Source: Bacteroides intestinalis DSM 17393
Lineage (GTDB): Bacteria; Bacteroidota; Bacteroidia; Bacteroidales; Bacteroidaceae
Direction: 5' to 3'
NCBI RefSeq assembly: GCF_000172175.1
Contig: NZ_ABJL02000007.1
Location: forward strand, 1,116,001 to 1,180,000
DNA: 64,000 nucleotides
Each line of letters begins with the position of its first letter. Position 1 is the first letter of the stretch. The notes under the pieces were generated by a model. The model worked only from the letters and a program-made list of their open reading frames with translations. It searched no databases and was not told the origin of the DNA. A program made the translations under genes and the position numbers. Of this stretch, positions 42,027 to 52,053 are shown one piece after another.

Positions 42027-45000
42027 ATGGCTTTTAGAAAAGATAACAAGATAAAGAGTAATTTCTCGAAGATCTCTATTGGTTTGGCTTCTCCGGAAGA
42101 AATCCTTGAGAATTCGAGTGGTGAAGTTTTAAAGCCTGAAACTATCAACTATCGTACGTATAAGCCTGAACGTGACGGTTTGTTCTGTGAGCGCATTTTT
42201 GGTCCTATCAAGGATTATGAATGTCATTGCGGTAAGTACAAACGTATCCGTTACAAAGGTATTGTCTGCGACCGTTGTGGTGTGGAAGTGACAGAGAAAA
42301 AAGTACGTCGTGAGCGTATGGGACACATTCAGTTGGTTGTGCCGGTAGCTCATATCTGGTATTTCCGCTCACTTCCTAACAAGATTGGTTATTTGTTGGG
42401 TCTTCCTACAAAGAAACTTGATTCTATTATTTATTATGAGCGTTATGTGGTAATCCAGGCTGGTGTGATGTCAGGTGAGATTGCTGAATATGATTTGCTC
42501 TCGGAAGAAGAATATCTGGATTTGATGGAGAAGTTGCCGAAAGACAATCAATTCCTGGAAGATTCAGATCCTAATAAATTCATAGCTAAGATGGGTGCTG
42601 AAGCCATTTATGACTTGCTGGCCCGTCTGGATTTGGATGCATTGTCTTATGAATTGCGTCACCGTGCTGGTAACGACGCTTCTCAACAACGTAAGAATGA
42701 GGCTTTGAAGCGTCTTCAGGTTGTTGAATCATTCCGTGCATCTCGTGGACGTAATAAGCCGGAATGGATGATCGTACGTATTGTACCGGTTATCCCACCC
42801 GAACTTCGTCCATTGGTTCCGTTAGATGGTGGTCGTTTCGCTACTTCTGACTTGAATGACCTTTATCGTCGTGTAATTATTCGTAATAATCGTCTGAAGA
42901 GACTTATTGAGATCAAAGCTCCTGAAGTAATTTTGCGTAATGAAAAACGTATGTTGCAGGAAGCTGTTGATTCTTTGTTCGATAACTCACGTAAATCCAG
43001 TGCAGTAAAAACGGATGCTAACCGTCCTTTGAAATCTCTTTCTGATAGTTTGAAAGGTAAGCAAGGTCGTTTCCGTCAGAACCTGTTGGGTAAACGTGTT
43101 GACTATTCTGCACGTTCGGTAATCGTTGTAGGTCCGGAATTAAGAATGGGTGAATGCGGTATTCCTAAATTAATGGCAGCTGAACTGTACAAACCGTTCA
43201 TTATACGTAAGTTGATTGAACGTGGTATTGTGAAGACCGTGAAGAGTGCCAAGAAGATTGTAGATCGTAAAGAAGCTGTTATCTGGGATATTCTGGAACA
43301 TGTAATGAAAGGTCATCCGGTACTGTTGAACCGTGCACCGACATTGCACCGTTTGGGTATTCAGGCGTTCCAGCCTAAGATGATTGAAGGAAAAGCTATT
43401 CAGCTGCACCCGTTGGCATGTACGGCTTTCAATGCCGACTTTGACGGTGACCAGATGGCTGTTCACTTGCCGTTGAGCAATGAAGCTGTTCTGGAGGCTC
43501 AGATGTTGATGCTTCAATCTCATAATATTTTGAACCCGGCGAATGGTGCTCCTATTACTGTGCCTTCTCAGGATATGGTGCTTGGTTTGTACTACATTAC
43601 TAAATTACGTAAGGGTGCAAAAGGCGAAGGCTTGATATTCTATGGTCCGGAAGAAGCCTTGATTGCTTACAATGAGGGTAAAGTTGATATTCATGCTCCG
43701 ATCAGCGTTGTTGTGAAGGATGTGGACGAGAATGGAAACGTTGTTGACGTAATGATGCATGACACTTCTGTAGGTCGTGTAATTGTTAACGAAATTGTTC
43801 CCCCTGAAGCTGGTTATATCAATACCATTATTTCTAAGAAATCACTTCGTGATATTATTAGTGATGTAATTAAGGTATGTGGTGTGGCTAAAGCTGCCGA
43901 CTTCCTCGATGGTATTAAGAATTTAGGTTATCAAATGGCCTTTAAGGGTGGTTTGTCATTCAACTTGGGTGATATTATCATTCCGGAACAAAAAGAGGCA
44001 TTGGTACAGAAAGGATATGATGAAGTTGAGCAGGTTATCAACAACTATAACATGGGTTTCATTACCAATAATGAACGTTACAATCAGGTGATCGATATTT
44101 GGACTCATGTTAATTCAGAGTTGTCTAATATATTGATGAAGACCATTTCGAGTGATGATCAAGGGTTCAATGCTGTATATATGATGTTGGATTCTGGTGC
44201 CCGTGGTTCTAAAGAACAGATTCGTCAGTTGTCTGGTATGCGTGGTTTGATGGCAAAACCGCAGAAGGCAGGTGCAGAGGGTGGTCAGATTATTGAAAAC
44301 CCGATTCTTTCAAACTTTAAGGAAGGCCTTTCGGTGTTGGAGTACTTTATTTCTACCCACGGTGCCCGTAAAGGTTTGGCGGATACGGCGTTGAAAACGG
44401 CTGATGCCGGATATTTGACTCGTCGTCTGGTTGACGTATCTCATGATGTGATTATTAATGAAGAAGACTGCGGTACGCTCCGTGGATTGGTTTGTACAGA
44501 CTTGAAGAATAATGATGAAATCATTGCTACATTGTATGAGCGTATCCTTGGCCGTGTATCTGTACATGATATTGTTCATCCTACAACAGGTGAATTGCTG
44601 GTTGCAGGTGGTGAAGAAATAACCGAAGAAGTTGCTAAGAAGATTCAGGATTCTCCGATTGAAAGTGTTGAAATACGTTCTGTATTGACTTGTGAATCGA
44701 AGAAGGGTGTTTGTGCAAAATGTTATGGGCGTAATCTTGCAACGAGCCAGATGGTTCAGAGAGGTGAGGCTGTTGGTGTAATTGCTGCACAGTCTATCGG
44801 TGAGCCGGGTACGCAGTTGACGTTGCGTACTTTCCACGCCGGTGGTACGGCTGCCAATATTGCAGCCAATGCAAGTATCACAGCTAAGAATCCGGCACGT
44901 CTGGAATTTGAAGAACTTCGTACTGTAGATGTGGTAGATGAAGCAGGCGAACCGGCAAAGGTGGTAGTAGGTCGTTTGGCTGAAGTACGCTTTGTGGATG

Positions 45001-46319
45001 TGAATACTGGTATTGTTCTTTCTACTCATAATGTACCTTATGGTTCTACTCTTTATGCAGCTGATGGTGAGGTCGTAGAAAAAGGTAAGATGATTGCCCG
45101 CTGGGATCCGTTCAACGCTGTTATTATAACGGAAGCTACAGGTAGGATTGAGTTTGAAGGTGTTATCGAGAATGTCACCTATAAGGTGGAATCTGATGAG
45201 TCTACCGGTCTGCGCGAAATTATCATCATTGAGTCTAAGGATAAGACGAAAGTTCCGACAGCTCACATTATGACAGAAGACGGTGACTTGATTCGTACAT
45301 ATAACCTCCCTGTGGGTGGTCACGTTGTTGTCGAAAACAAGCAAAAGGTAAAAGCCGGTGAAGTTATCGTGAAAATACCTCGTGCAGTTGGTAAGGCTGG
45401 TGATATCACGGGTGGTCTTCCACGTGTAACAGAGTTGTTTGAGGCTCGTAATCCGTCTAATCCTGCTGTTGTTTCTGAAATTGATGGTGAGGTTACAATG
45501 GGTAAGGTTAAACGTGGTAATCGTGAAATAGTCGTAACTTCTAAGACTGGTGAAGTTAAGAAGTATCTGGTACCGTTGTCAAAACAGATTCTGGTACAAG
45601 AGAACGACTATGTACGCGCTGGAACTCCATTGTCTGACGGTGCTACAACTCCTGCTGATATTTTGGCTATTAAAGGTCCTACGGCTGTGCAGGAATATAT
45701 CGTAAATGAGGTACAGGATGTATATCGTCTGCAGGGTGTGAAGATTAATGATAAGCACTTTGAAATTATAGTTCGCCAGATGATGCGTAAAGTTGAAATC
45801 GATGAACCGGGCGATACTCGCTTCTTGGAACAACAGGTCGTGGATAAGTTGGAGTTCATGGAAGAAAATGATCGTATTTGGGGTAAGAAGGTGGTTGTTG
45901 ATGCTGGTGATTCTCAGAATTTGCAGCCGGGACAGATTGTTACTGCTCGCAAATTACGTGATGAAAACAGTATGCTAAAACGCCGTGACTTGAAACCAGT
46001 TGAAGTGCGTGATGCTGTTCCTGCAACTTCTACTCAGATTCTTCAGGGTATAACTCGTGCTGCTTTGCAAACTTCAAGCTTCATGTCAGCTGCTTCATTC
46101 CAGGAAACTACAAAGGTTTTGAACGAAGCTGCTATCAATGGTAAGATTGATAAGTTGGAAGGTATGAAAGAGAACGTTATCTGTGGTCACTTGATACCTG
46201 CCGGTACTGGTCAACGTGAATATGAAAAGATAATTGTTGGCTCTAAAGAGGAATATGATCGTATTCTTGCAAATAAGAAAACGGTTCTTGATTATAACTC
46301 AATGGATGTTGAAGAATAA
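42027..46319 (+). CDS. rpoC: RNA polymerase subunit beta'
   Basis: A 1430-aa subunit. The N-terminal zinc ribbon has CHCGKYKRIRYKGIVCDRCG (parts: CHCGKY, CDRCG; about 67-86); the catalytic Mg site NADFDGDQMAVH is near residue 468; the second zinc site uses CGTLRG and CESKKGVCAKCYG (about 820-900). Trigger-loop region GEPGTQLTLRTFHAGG (about 925-940) is intact. Terminator hairpin follows the stop. Confidence 0.98.
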   Translation: MAFRKDNKIKSNFSKISIGLASPEEILENSSGEVLKPETINYRTYKPERDGLFCERIFGPIKDYECHCGKYKRIRYKGIVCDRCGVEVTEKKVRRERMGHIQLVVPVAHIWYFRSLPNKIGYLLGLPTKKLDSIIYYERYVVIQAGVMSGEIAEYDLLSEEEYLDLMEKLPKDNQFLEDSDPNKFIAKMGAEAIYDLLARLDLDALSYELRHRAGNDASQQRKNEALKRLQVVESFRASRGRNKPEWMIVRIVPVIPPELRPLVPLDGGRFATSDLNDLYRRVIIRNNRLKRLIEIKAPEVILRNEKRMLQEAVDSLFDNSRKSSAVKTDANRPLKSLSDSLKGKQGRFRQNLLGKRVDYSARSVIVVGPELRMGECGIPKLMAAELYKPFIIRKLIERGIVKTVKSAKKIVDRKEAVIWDILEHVMKGHPVLLNRAPTLHRLGIQAFQPKMIEGKAIQLHPLACTAFNADFDGDQMAVHLPLSNEAVLEAQMLMLQSHNILNPANGAPITVPSQDMVLGLYYITKLRKGAKGEGLIFYGPEEALIAYNEGKVDIHAPISVVVKDVDENGNVVDVMMHDTSVGRVIVNEIVPPEAGYINTIISKKSLRDIISDVIKVCGVAKAADFLDGIKNLGYQMAFKGGLSFNLGDIIIPEQKEALVQKGYDEVEQVINNYNMGFITNNERYNQVIDIWTHVNSELSNILMKTISSDDQGFNAVYMMLDSGARGSKEQIRQLSGMRGLMAKPQKAGAEGGQIIENPILSNFKEGLSVLEYFISTHGARKGLADTALKTADAGYLTRRLVDVSHDVIINEEDCGTLRGLVCTDLKNNDEIIATLYERILGRVSVHDIVHPTTGELLVAGGEEITEEVAKKIQDSPIESVEIRSVLTCESKKGVCAKCYGRNLATSQMVQRGEAVGVIAAQSIGEPGTQLTLRTFHAGGTAANIAANASITAKNPARLEFEELRTVDVVDEAGEPAKVVVGRLAEVRFVDVNTGIVLSTHNVPYGSTLYAADGEVVEKGKMIARWDPFNAVIITEATGRIEFEGVIENVTYKVESDESTGLREIIIIESKDKTKVPTAHIMTEDGDLIRTYNLPVGGHVVVENKQKVKAGEVIVKIPRAVGKAGDITGGLPRVTELFEARNPSNPAVVSEIDGEVTMGKVKRGNREIVVTSKTGEVKKYLVPLSKQILVQENDYVRAGTPLSDGATTPADILAIKGPTAVQEYIVNEVQDVYRLQGVKINDKHFEIIVRQMMRKVEIDEPGDTRFLEQQVVDKLEFMEENDRIWGKKVVVDAGDSQNLQPGQIVTARKLRDENSMLKRRDLKPVEVRDAVPATSTQILQGITRAALQTSSFMSAASFQETTKVLNEAAINGKIDKLEGMKENVICGHLIPAGTGQREYEKIIVGSKEEYDRILANKKTVLDYNSMDVEE

Positions 46320-46355
46320 TATGTAATAAATACAGTCAATTGATTATTAAATAGG

Positions 46356-46397
46356 AAAGAGGAGATGTCTTTAAAAGGATGTCTCCTCTTTTGTTTT
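46356..46397 (+). terminator. Intrinsic terminator after rpoC
   Basis: AAAGAGGAGA (46356-46365) pairs with TCTCCTCTTT (46382-46391), followed by TGTTTTT. The inner bases can pair further (TC/GA) across a small internal loop. Confidence 0.8.
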
Positions 46398-46424
46398 TGG
46401 AATAAAATATAATTCTTACCTTTG
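46396..46424 (+). promoter_or_regulatory. Promoter of the DUF3467 gene
   Basis: TTTG at 46396-46399 and TACCTTTG at 46417-46424, spacer 17 bases. The -33 box is the T tract of the rpoC terminator. Confidence 0.6.
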
Positions 46425-46453
46425 AATATTTAAATTCTAAACGTAAAGTGAAA

Positions 46454-46762
46454 ATGGAAAATCAGGAAATGAATAATCATTTACAAATTGAACTGAAAGA
46501 AGATATTGCGCAGGGGATATATGCCAATTTAGCTGTGATTACACACTCCAGCTCTGAGTTTATTGTTGATTTTGTACGGGTGATGCCGGGAATGCCTAAA
46601 GCTGGTGTAAAATCCCGTATTGTGTTGGCACCGGAGCATGCTAAGAGACTATTGCGTGCTTTGGAAGAAAATATTGGTAAATATGAGCGTACATTTGGTA
46701 CTATCAGGTTGTTGGATGAACAACCAATTCCGCCTATGACGAATGTCAAAGGGGAAGCTTGA
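46454..46762 (+). CDS. DUF3467 family protein
   Basis: A 102-aa protein; ATG 46454 is preferred over GTG 46448. It matches DUF3467: YANLAVITHSSSEFIVDFVRVMPG (parts: YANLAVITHS, EFIVDFVRVMPG, about 22-46), K-x-R-I-V-L-A-P-E-H-A-K-R-L-L (about 54-68) and a C-terminal ENIGKYE helix. Small beta-alpha fold, function unknown, common in Bacteroidetes. Its place between rpoC and rpsL, with its own promoter, suggests a housekeeping role, by context only. Confidence 0.85.
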   Translation: MENQEMNNHLQIELKEDIAQGIYANLAVITHSSSEFIVDFVRVMPGMPKAGVKSRIVLAPEHAKRLLRALEENIGKYERTFGTIRLLDEQPIPPMTNVKGEA

Positions 46763-46785
46763 AATTAAAAAAAAACTTGTAGTGC

Positions 46786-46816
46786 ATTGATTATTCAAAT
46801 ATTATTCGTATTTTTG
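46786..46816 (+). promoter_or_regulatory. Promoter of the rpsL (str) operon
   Basis: ATTG at 46786-46789 and TATTTTTG at 46809-46816 with a 19-base spacer; leader about 55-60 nt, A/T-rich. Confidence 0.75.
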
Positions 46817-46879
46817 CAGCCCAAAAGTGTATAGCTACGAAATTAATATAACAATAATATATAATTAAAAACAATTAAA

Positions 46880-47284
46880 ATGCCTACAATTCAGCAATTA
46901 GTAAGAAAAGGACGCGAGGTGTTGGTGGAGAAAAGTAAATCACCGGCTCTTGATTCATGTCCTCAAAGACGTGGCGTTTGCGTGAGAGTGTATACAACCA
47001 CTCCGAAAAAGCCGAATTCTGCAATGCGTAAAGTTGCACGTGTACGTTTGACCAATGGTAAAGAGGTGAACTCTTACATTCCGGGAGAAGGACACAACTT
47101 GCAGGAACACTCTATTGTATTAGTACGTGGTGGTCGTGTTAAGGACCTTCCGGGTGTACGTTATCACATTGTTCGTGGTACATTGGATACTGCAGGTGTT
47201 GCAGGTCGTACTCAAAGACGTTCTAAATACGGAACTAAGCGTCCGAAACCAGGACAGCAAGCTACACCGGCTAAGAAAAAATAA
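46880..47284 (+). CDS. rpsL: 30S ribosomal protein uS12
   Basis: A 134-aa protein of the decoding centre. Signature TTPKKPNSAMRKVARVRL (about 40-57) and GGRVKDLPGVRYH (about 85-97) keep the wild-type lysines at the positions where streptomycin-resistance changes occur. The Lys-rich C-terminal tail extends a few residues beyond E. coli S12. A 155-base gap follows with no clear gene; it has a GGAGGGGGAG stretch but no strong hairpin. Confidence 0.97.
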   Translation: MPTIQQLVRKGREVLVEKSKSPALDSCPQRRGVCVRVYTTTPKKPNSAMRKVARVRLTNGKEVNSYIPGEGHNLQEHSIVLVRGGRVKDLPGVRYHIVRGTLDTAGVAGRTQRRSKYGTKRPKPGQQATPAKKK

Positions 47285-47439
47285 TAGATAGCCCTACACT
47301 GTAAACAGTTAAATTAAAAGTAATAACTTACGTTTTAGTTTATTGGAAATGCTAAAGGTTGAGTAAATTCTCCGGAGGGGGAGTTGAAGAAGTCAAGAAG
47401 TAAACAACCAAGAACGAAAAACATTATTCTTTCAAACAA

Positions 47440-47916
47440 ATGAGAAAAGCAAAACCCAAAAAACGCGTTATCCTGCCGGATCCCGTGTTTAATGATCAAA
47501 AGGTTTCAAAATTCGTAAACCATCTGATGTATGACGGAAAGAAGAATACCTCTTATGAAATCTTCTATGCCGCTTTGGAAACAGTAAAAGCAAAACTTCC
47601 TAACGAAGAAAAGTCTGCCCTTGAAATTTGGAAAAAGGCTTTGGATAATGTAACTCCGCAAGTTGAGGTTAAATCTCGTCGTGTAGGTGGTGCTACATTT
47701 CAGGTTCCGACTGAAATACGTCCGGATCGTAAGGAGTCAGTATCAATGAAAAACCTGATTATTTTTGCTCGCAAGCGTGGTGGTAAATCAATGGCTGATA
47801 AGTTAGCTGCTGAGATCATGGATGCGTATAATGAACAAGGTGGTGCTTACAAACGTAAAGAAGATATGCATAGAATGGCTGAAGCTAACCGTGCATTTGC
47901 TCATTTTAGATTCTAA
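47440..47916 (+). CDS. rpsG: 30S ribosomal protein uS7
   Basis: A 158-aa protein that nucleates 30S head assembly. Signature D-P-V-F-N-D-Q-K-V-S-K-F-V-N-H-L-M (about 15-31) and VEVKSRRVGGATFQVPTEIRPDR (parts: KSRRVGGATF, VPTEIRPDR, about 77-96). The C-terminus ends RAFAHFRF. Between rpsL and fusA as in the usual str operon. Confidence 0.97.
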   Translation: MRKAKPKKRVILPDPVFNDQKVSKFVNHLMYDGKKNTSYEIFYAALETVKAKLPNEEKSALEIWKKALDNVTPQVEVKSRRVGGATFQVPTEIRPDRKESVSMKNLIIFARKRGGKSMADKLAAEIMDAYNEQGGAYKRKEDMHRMAEANRAFAHFRF

Positions 47917-47968
47917 TACTATAAGAATAACCGATAGATTAAAAACTTAAAGTAAAAGGAATTAAAAA

Positions 47969-50086
47969 ATGGCTAAGCAAGATTTACATTTGACGCGTAA
48001 TATTGGTATCATGGCTCACATCGATGCCGGAAAAACAACTACCTCTGAACGTATCCTGTTCTATACGGGTTTGACTCACAAAATTGGAGAAGTACATGAT
48101 GGTGCTGCTACAATGGACTGGATGGCACAGGAGCAAGAACGTGGTATTACTATCACCTCTGCTGCTACTACAACTCGTTGGAAATATGCAGGTGATACTT
48201 ATAAAATCAACTTGATTGATACTCCGGGACACGTTGACTTTACTGCTGAAGTAGAGCGCTCTTTGCGTATCTTGGATGGTGCTGTTGCTGCATACTGTGC
48301 AGTAGGTGGAGTTGAACCGCAGTCTGAGACTGTATGGCGCCAGGCTGATAAATATAATGTGCCACGTATTGCTTATGTGAACAAAATGGACCGTTCGGGT
48401 GCTGACTTCTTTGAGGTTGTGCGCCAGATGAAGGCTGTTTTGGGAGCTAATCCGTGTCCGATAGTTATTCCTATTGGCGCTGAGGAATCTTTTAAAGGTC
48501 TGGTGGATCTTATTAAGATGAAAGCTATTTATTGGCATGATGAAACAATGGGCGCTGACTATACAGTGGAAGAAATTCCTGCTAATCTGGTAGACGAAGC
48601 TAACGAGTGGAGAGACAAAATGCTTGAGAAAGTGGCGGAGTTTGACGATGCTTTGATGGAGAAATATTTTGATGATCCTTCTACTATTACAGAAGAAGAA
48701 GTATTGAGAGCTCTTCGCAATGCTACAGTGCAGATGGCAGTTGTTCCGATGTTGTGTGGCTCTTCATTTAAGAACAAGGGCGTACAGACTTTGCTTGACT
48801 ATGTTTGTGCATTCTTGCCGTCTCCATTGGATACAGAAAATGTAGTTGGTACAAATCCTGACACAGGGGCTGAAGAAGATCGTAAGCCTAGTGATGACGA
48901 AAAAACTTCTGCTTTAGCATTTAAGATTGCAACTGACCCTTATGTAGGTCGTTTGACTTTCTTCCGTGTTTATTCGGGTAAAATAGAAGCAGGCTCTTAT
49001 ATTTACAACTCTCGTTCTGGTAAGAAAGAACGTGTATCTCGTTTGTTCCAGATGCACTCAAACAAGCAGAATCCGGTTGAAGTTATTGGTGCTGGTGATA
49101 TTGGTGCAGGTGTTGGTTTCAAAGATATTCATACTGGTGATACCTTGTGTGATGAAGATGCACCGATTGTATTGGAATCTATGGATTTCCCGGAACCGGT
49201 TATTGGTATTGCGGTAGAACCAAAGACTCAGAAGGATATGGACAAGCTGTCTAACGGTTTGGCTAAATTGGCTGAAGAAGATCCGACGTTTACTGTGAAA
49301 ACTGATGAGCAGACTGGCCAGACGGTTATTTCTGGTATGGGTGAGCTTCACTTGGATATTATTATTGACCGTCTGAAACGTGAGTTTAAGGTAGAATGTA
49401 ACCAAGGTAAGCCTCAGGTTAACTACAAGGAAGCTATTACGAAGACAGTTAACTTGCGTGAAGTTTATAAGAAGCAGTCTGGTGGTCGTGGTAAATTTGC
49501 TGATATTATAGTAAATATCGGTCCGGTTGATGAAGACTTTACTCAAGGAGGCTTGCAGTTTATTGATGAAGTGAAAGGTGGTAATATTCCTAAAGAATTC
49601 ATTCCATCTGTACAAAAGGGATTCACTACTGCAATGAAGAATGGTGTACTAGCTGGTTATCCTTTGGATTCACTGAAGGTGACATTGCTTGATGGTTCTT
49701 TCCACCCGGTTGACTCTGATCAATTGTCGTTTGAGATCTGTGCTATCCAAGCATATAAGAGTGCTTGTGCTAAGGCAGGTCCTGTACTTATGGAGCCTAT
49801 CATGAAACTGGAAGTTGTAACTCCGGAAGAAAATATGGGTGATGTGATCGGTGACTTGAATAAGCGCCGTGGTCAGGTAGAAGGCATGGAATCAAGTCGT
49901 TCAGGTGCTCGTATTGTAAAAGCTATGGTTCCGTTGGCAGAAATGTTTGGTTATGTAACGGCTTTGCGTACTATAACTTCTGGTCGTGCTACTTCATCAA
50001 TGGTTTATTCTCATCATGCTCAAGTTTCTAACTCTATTGCTAAGGCAGTATTGGAAGAAGTAAAGGGACGTGCTGATTTACTCTAA
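47969..50086 (+). CDS. fusA: Elongation factor G
   Basis: A 705-aa translocase GTPase: G1 AHIDAGKTT (about 17-25), switch I RGITITSAATT, G3 DTPGHVDF (about 84-91), G4 NKMDR (about 138-142), and domains II to V complete, including GMGELHLDIIIDRL (about 452) and the domain-V RRGQVEGM. The 83 bases after it have a hairpin and lead into rpsJ; no tuf follows. Confidence 0.97.
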   Translation: MAKQDLHLTRNIGIMAHIDAGKTTTSERILFYTGLTHKIGEVHDGAATMDWMAQEQERGITITSAATTTRWKYAGDTYKINLIDTPGHVDFTAEVERSLRILDGAVAAYCAVGGVEPQSETVWRQADKYNVPRIAYVNKMDRSGADFFEVVRQMKAVLGANPCPIVIPIGAEESFKGLVDLIKMKAIYWHDETMGADYTVEEIPANLVDEANEWRDKMLEKVAEFDDALMEKYFDDPSTITEEEVLRALRNATVQMAVVPMLCGSSFKNKGVQTLLDYVCAFLPSPLDTENVVGTNPDTGAEEDRKPSDDEKTSALAFKIATDPYVGRLTFFRVYSGKIEAGSYIYNSRSGKKERVSRLFQMHSNKQNPVEVIGAGDIGAGVGFKDIHTGDTLCDEDAPIVLESMDFPEPVIGIAVEPKTQKDMDKLSNGLAKLAEEDPTFTVKTDEQTGQTVISGMGELHLDIIIDRLKREFKVECNQGKPQVNYKEAITKTVNLREVYKKQSGGRGKFADIIVNIGPVDEDFTQGGLQFIDEVKGGNIPKEFIPSVQKGFTTAMKNGVLAGYPLDSLKVTLLDGSFHPVDSDQLSFEICAIQAYKSACAKAGPVLMEPIMKLEVVTPEENMGDVIGDLNKRRGQVEGMESSRSGARIVKAMVPLAEMFGYVTALRTITSGRATSSMVYSHHAQVSNSIAKAVLEEVKGRADLL

Positions 50087-50097
50087 AATACTTAGAA

Positions 50098-50135
50098 TCC
50101 GTAGGCTAGCGAATGACTCTTAGCCTACGGAATTT
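50098..50135 (+). terminator. Hairpin between fusA and rpsJ
   Basis: TCCGTAGGCTA (50098-50108) pairs perfectly with TAGCCTACGGA (50121-50131), then ATTTTATCTT. The tail is only moderately U-rich; partial termination is plausible between the str and S10 gene groups. Confidence 0.7.
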
Positions 50136-50169
50136 TATCTTATTATAACTTTAATAATTAATCAAACTA

Positions 50170-50475
50170 ATGAGTCAAAAAATTAGAATTAAATTGAAAT
50201 CTTACGACCACAACTTGGTTGACAAGTCAGCTGAGAAGATTGTAAGAACGGTGAAGGCAACGGGCGCCATCGTTAGCGGTCCGATTCCTCTCCCTACGCA
50301 CAAGCGTATCTTTACCGTGAACCGTTCGACTTTCGTAAACAAGAAGTCGCGTGAACAGTTTGAACTCTCTTCTTATAAGAGACTGATCGACATCTATAGC
50401 TCAACTGCTAAGACTGTAGACGCTCTGATGAAGTTGGAGTTACCGAGTGGTGTGGAAGTAGAAATCAAAGTTTAG
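50170..50475 (+). CDS. rpsJ: 30S ribosomal protein uS10
   Basis: A 101-aa protein (NusE), also a partner of NusG/NusB. IRIKLKSYDHNLVDKSAEKIV (parts: KLKSYDHNLVD, about 7-17) and GPIPLPTHKRIFTV (about 37-50) are diagnostic. First gene of the S10 cluster; next gene after 19 bases. Confidence 0.97.
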   Translation: MSQKIRIKLKSYDHNLVDKSAEKIVRTVKATGAIVSGPIPLPTHKRIFTVNRSTFVNKKSREQFELSSYKRLIDIYSSTAKTVDALMKLELPSGVEVEIKV

Positions 50476-50494
50476 TATTTAAATTTTAAGTGAA

Positions 50495-51112
50495 ATGCCA
50501 GGATTATTAGGAAAAAAAATCGGAATGACATCCGTTTTCAGTGCCGAGGGTAAGAACGTACCATGCACTGTTATCGAAGCAGGTCCTTGTGTTGTTACTC
50601 AAGTTAAGAGTGTCGAAAAAGATGGCTATGCAGCTGTTCAGTTGGGCTTCCAGGATAAAAAGGAGAAGCATACAACTAAACCGTTGATGGGTCACTTTAA
50701 GAAGGCTGGAGTAACTCCCAAGAAACACTTGGCTGAGTTCAAAGAATTTGAAACAGAGTTAAATCTGGGTGATACTGTTACCGTAGAATTGTTTAATGAC
50801 GCAACTTTTGTTGATGTTATCGGAACTTCTAAAGGTAAGGGTTTCCAAGGTGTAGTTAAAAGACATGGTTTTGGTGGTGTAGGTCAGACTACTCACGGTC
50901 AGCACAATCGTGCTCGTAAGCCGGGTTCTATCGGTGCTTGTTCATACCCTGCAAAAGTATTCAAAGGGATGCGTATGGGTGGTCAACTTGGCGGCGACAG
51001 AGTGACTGTTCAAAACTTACAGGTATTAAAGGTTCTTCCGGATCACAACCTTCTTTTGATTAAGGGGTCTGTTCCCGGTTGCAAAGGTTCAATCGTAATA
51101 ATTGAGAAATAA
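50495..51112 (+). CDS. rplC: 50S ribosomal protein uL3
   Basis: A 205-aa protein. GKKIGMTSVF opening (about 6-15) and the loop GHFGGVGQTTHG-like segment (here HGFGGVGQTTHGQHNRAR, about 125-142) near the peptidyl transferase centre are typical. Its stop overlaps the rplD start (TAATG). Confidence 0.97.
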   Translation: MPGLLGKKIGMTSVFSAEGKNVPCTVIEAGPCVVTQVKSVEKDGYAAVQLGFQDKKEKHTTKPLMGHFKKAGVTPKKHLAEFKEFETELNLGDTVTVELFNDATFVDVIGTSKGKGFQGVVKRHGFGGVGQTTHGQHNRARKPGSIGACSYPAKVFKGMRMGGQLGGDRVTVQNLQVLKVLPDHNLLLIKGSVPGCKGSIVIIEK

Positions 51113-51738
51113 TGGAAGTTAACGTATATAACATTAAAGGTGAAGACACTGGGAGAAAGATTACGTTAAACGAATCTATCTTCGGAATTGAGCCCAACGA
51201 CCACGCTATCTATTTGGACGTAAAGCAATTTATGGCTAATCAGCGTCAGGGTACACATAAATCAAAAGAAAGAAGCGAGATTAGTGGTTCTACTCGTAAG
51301 ATCGGTCGTCAAAAAGGCGGCGGTGGTGCACGCCGTGGTGACATGAACTCACCGGTACTTGTCGGTGGAGCTCGTGTTTTCGGTCCTAAACCGAGAGATT
51401 ACTACTTCAAGTTGAATAAAAAAGTAAAGACATTAGCTCGTAAGTCAGCTTTAGCATATAAGGCACAGAACAATGCGGTTGTTATTGTAGAAGACTTCAA
51501 TTTTGAAGCTCCGAAAACGAAAGATTTTGTTGCAATGACAAAAAACCTTAAAGTTTCTGACAAAAAGCTGCTGGTAATTTTACCGGAAGCAAATAAAAAT
51601 GTATATTTGTCGGCTCGTAACGTGGAAAGTGCAAATGTACAGACTCTCTCAGGATTAAATACTTACAGAGTATTGAATGCTGGGGTTGTTGTGTTTACTG
51701 AAAGCGCTCTTTCGGCTATTGACAATATCTTAATGTAA
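51112..51738 (+). CDS. rplD: 50S ribosomal protein uL4
   Basis: A 208-aa protein lining the exit tunnel. The extended loop RKIGRQKGGGGARRGD (about 62-77) and the GGARVFGPKPRDY motif (about 83-95) are present. Starts in TAATG with the rplC stop, so coupled translation. In E. coli uL4 represses the S10 operon; no matching leader is recognisable here. Confidence 0.97.
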   Translation: MEVNVYNIKGEDTGRKITLNESIFGIEPNDHAIYLDVKQFMANQRQGTHKSKERSEISGSTRKIGRQKGGGGARRGDMNSPVLVGGARVFGPKPRDYYFKLNKKVKTLARKSALAYKAQNNAVVIVEDFNFEAPKTKDFVAMTKNLKVSDKKLLVILPEANKNVYLSARNVESANVQTLSGLNTYRVLNAGVVVFTESALSAIDNILM

Positions 51739-51754
51739 AAAGGAGGCTTAAATA

Positions 51755-52048
51755 ATGGGAATTATTATTAAACCGTTAGTAACAGAGAAAATGACAGCGA
51801 TTACAGATAAGGCGAACAATCGTTTCGGCTTTATTGTACGTCCTGATGCTAACAAATTGGAAATTAAGAGTGAAGTTGAAGCCTTATATAACGTTACGGT
51901 AGTTGATGTAAATACAGTTAAGTATGCCGGTAAAAACAAAAGCCGTTATACAAAAGCAGGTATCATCAATGGTCGTACGAATGCATATAAAAAAGCAATC
52001 GTTACGTTGAAAGAAGGAGATACTATTGATTTTTATAGCAATATTTAA
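51755..52048 (+). CDS. rplW: 50S ribosomal protein uL23
   Basis: A 97-aa protein at the tunnel exit, docking site for trigger factor and SRP. IIIKPLVTEKMT opening (about 3-14) and NKLEIKSEVEALYNVTVVDVNT (parts). It has one of the few strong Shine-Dalgarno sites here (AGGAGG, 51741-51746). Confidence 0.96.
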   Translation: MGIIIKPLVTEKMTAITDKANNRFGFIVRPDANKLEIKSEVEALYNVTVVDVNTVKYAGKNKSRYTKAGIINGRTNAYKKAIVTLKEGDTIDFYSNI

Positions 52049-52053
52049 AAGAA

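Noticed and set aside
44310..45344. 344-codon open frame antisense to rpoC
   Set aside because: It lies fully inside rpoC on the opposite strand; its composition (Thr/Asn/Ile/Arg-rich) is a shadow of biased codons. The same applies to antisense frames in tuf (33963-34757), fusA and rpoB.
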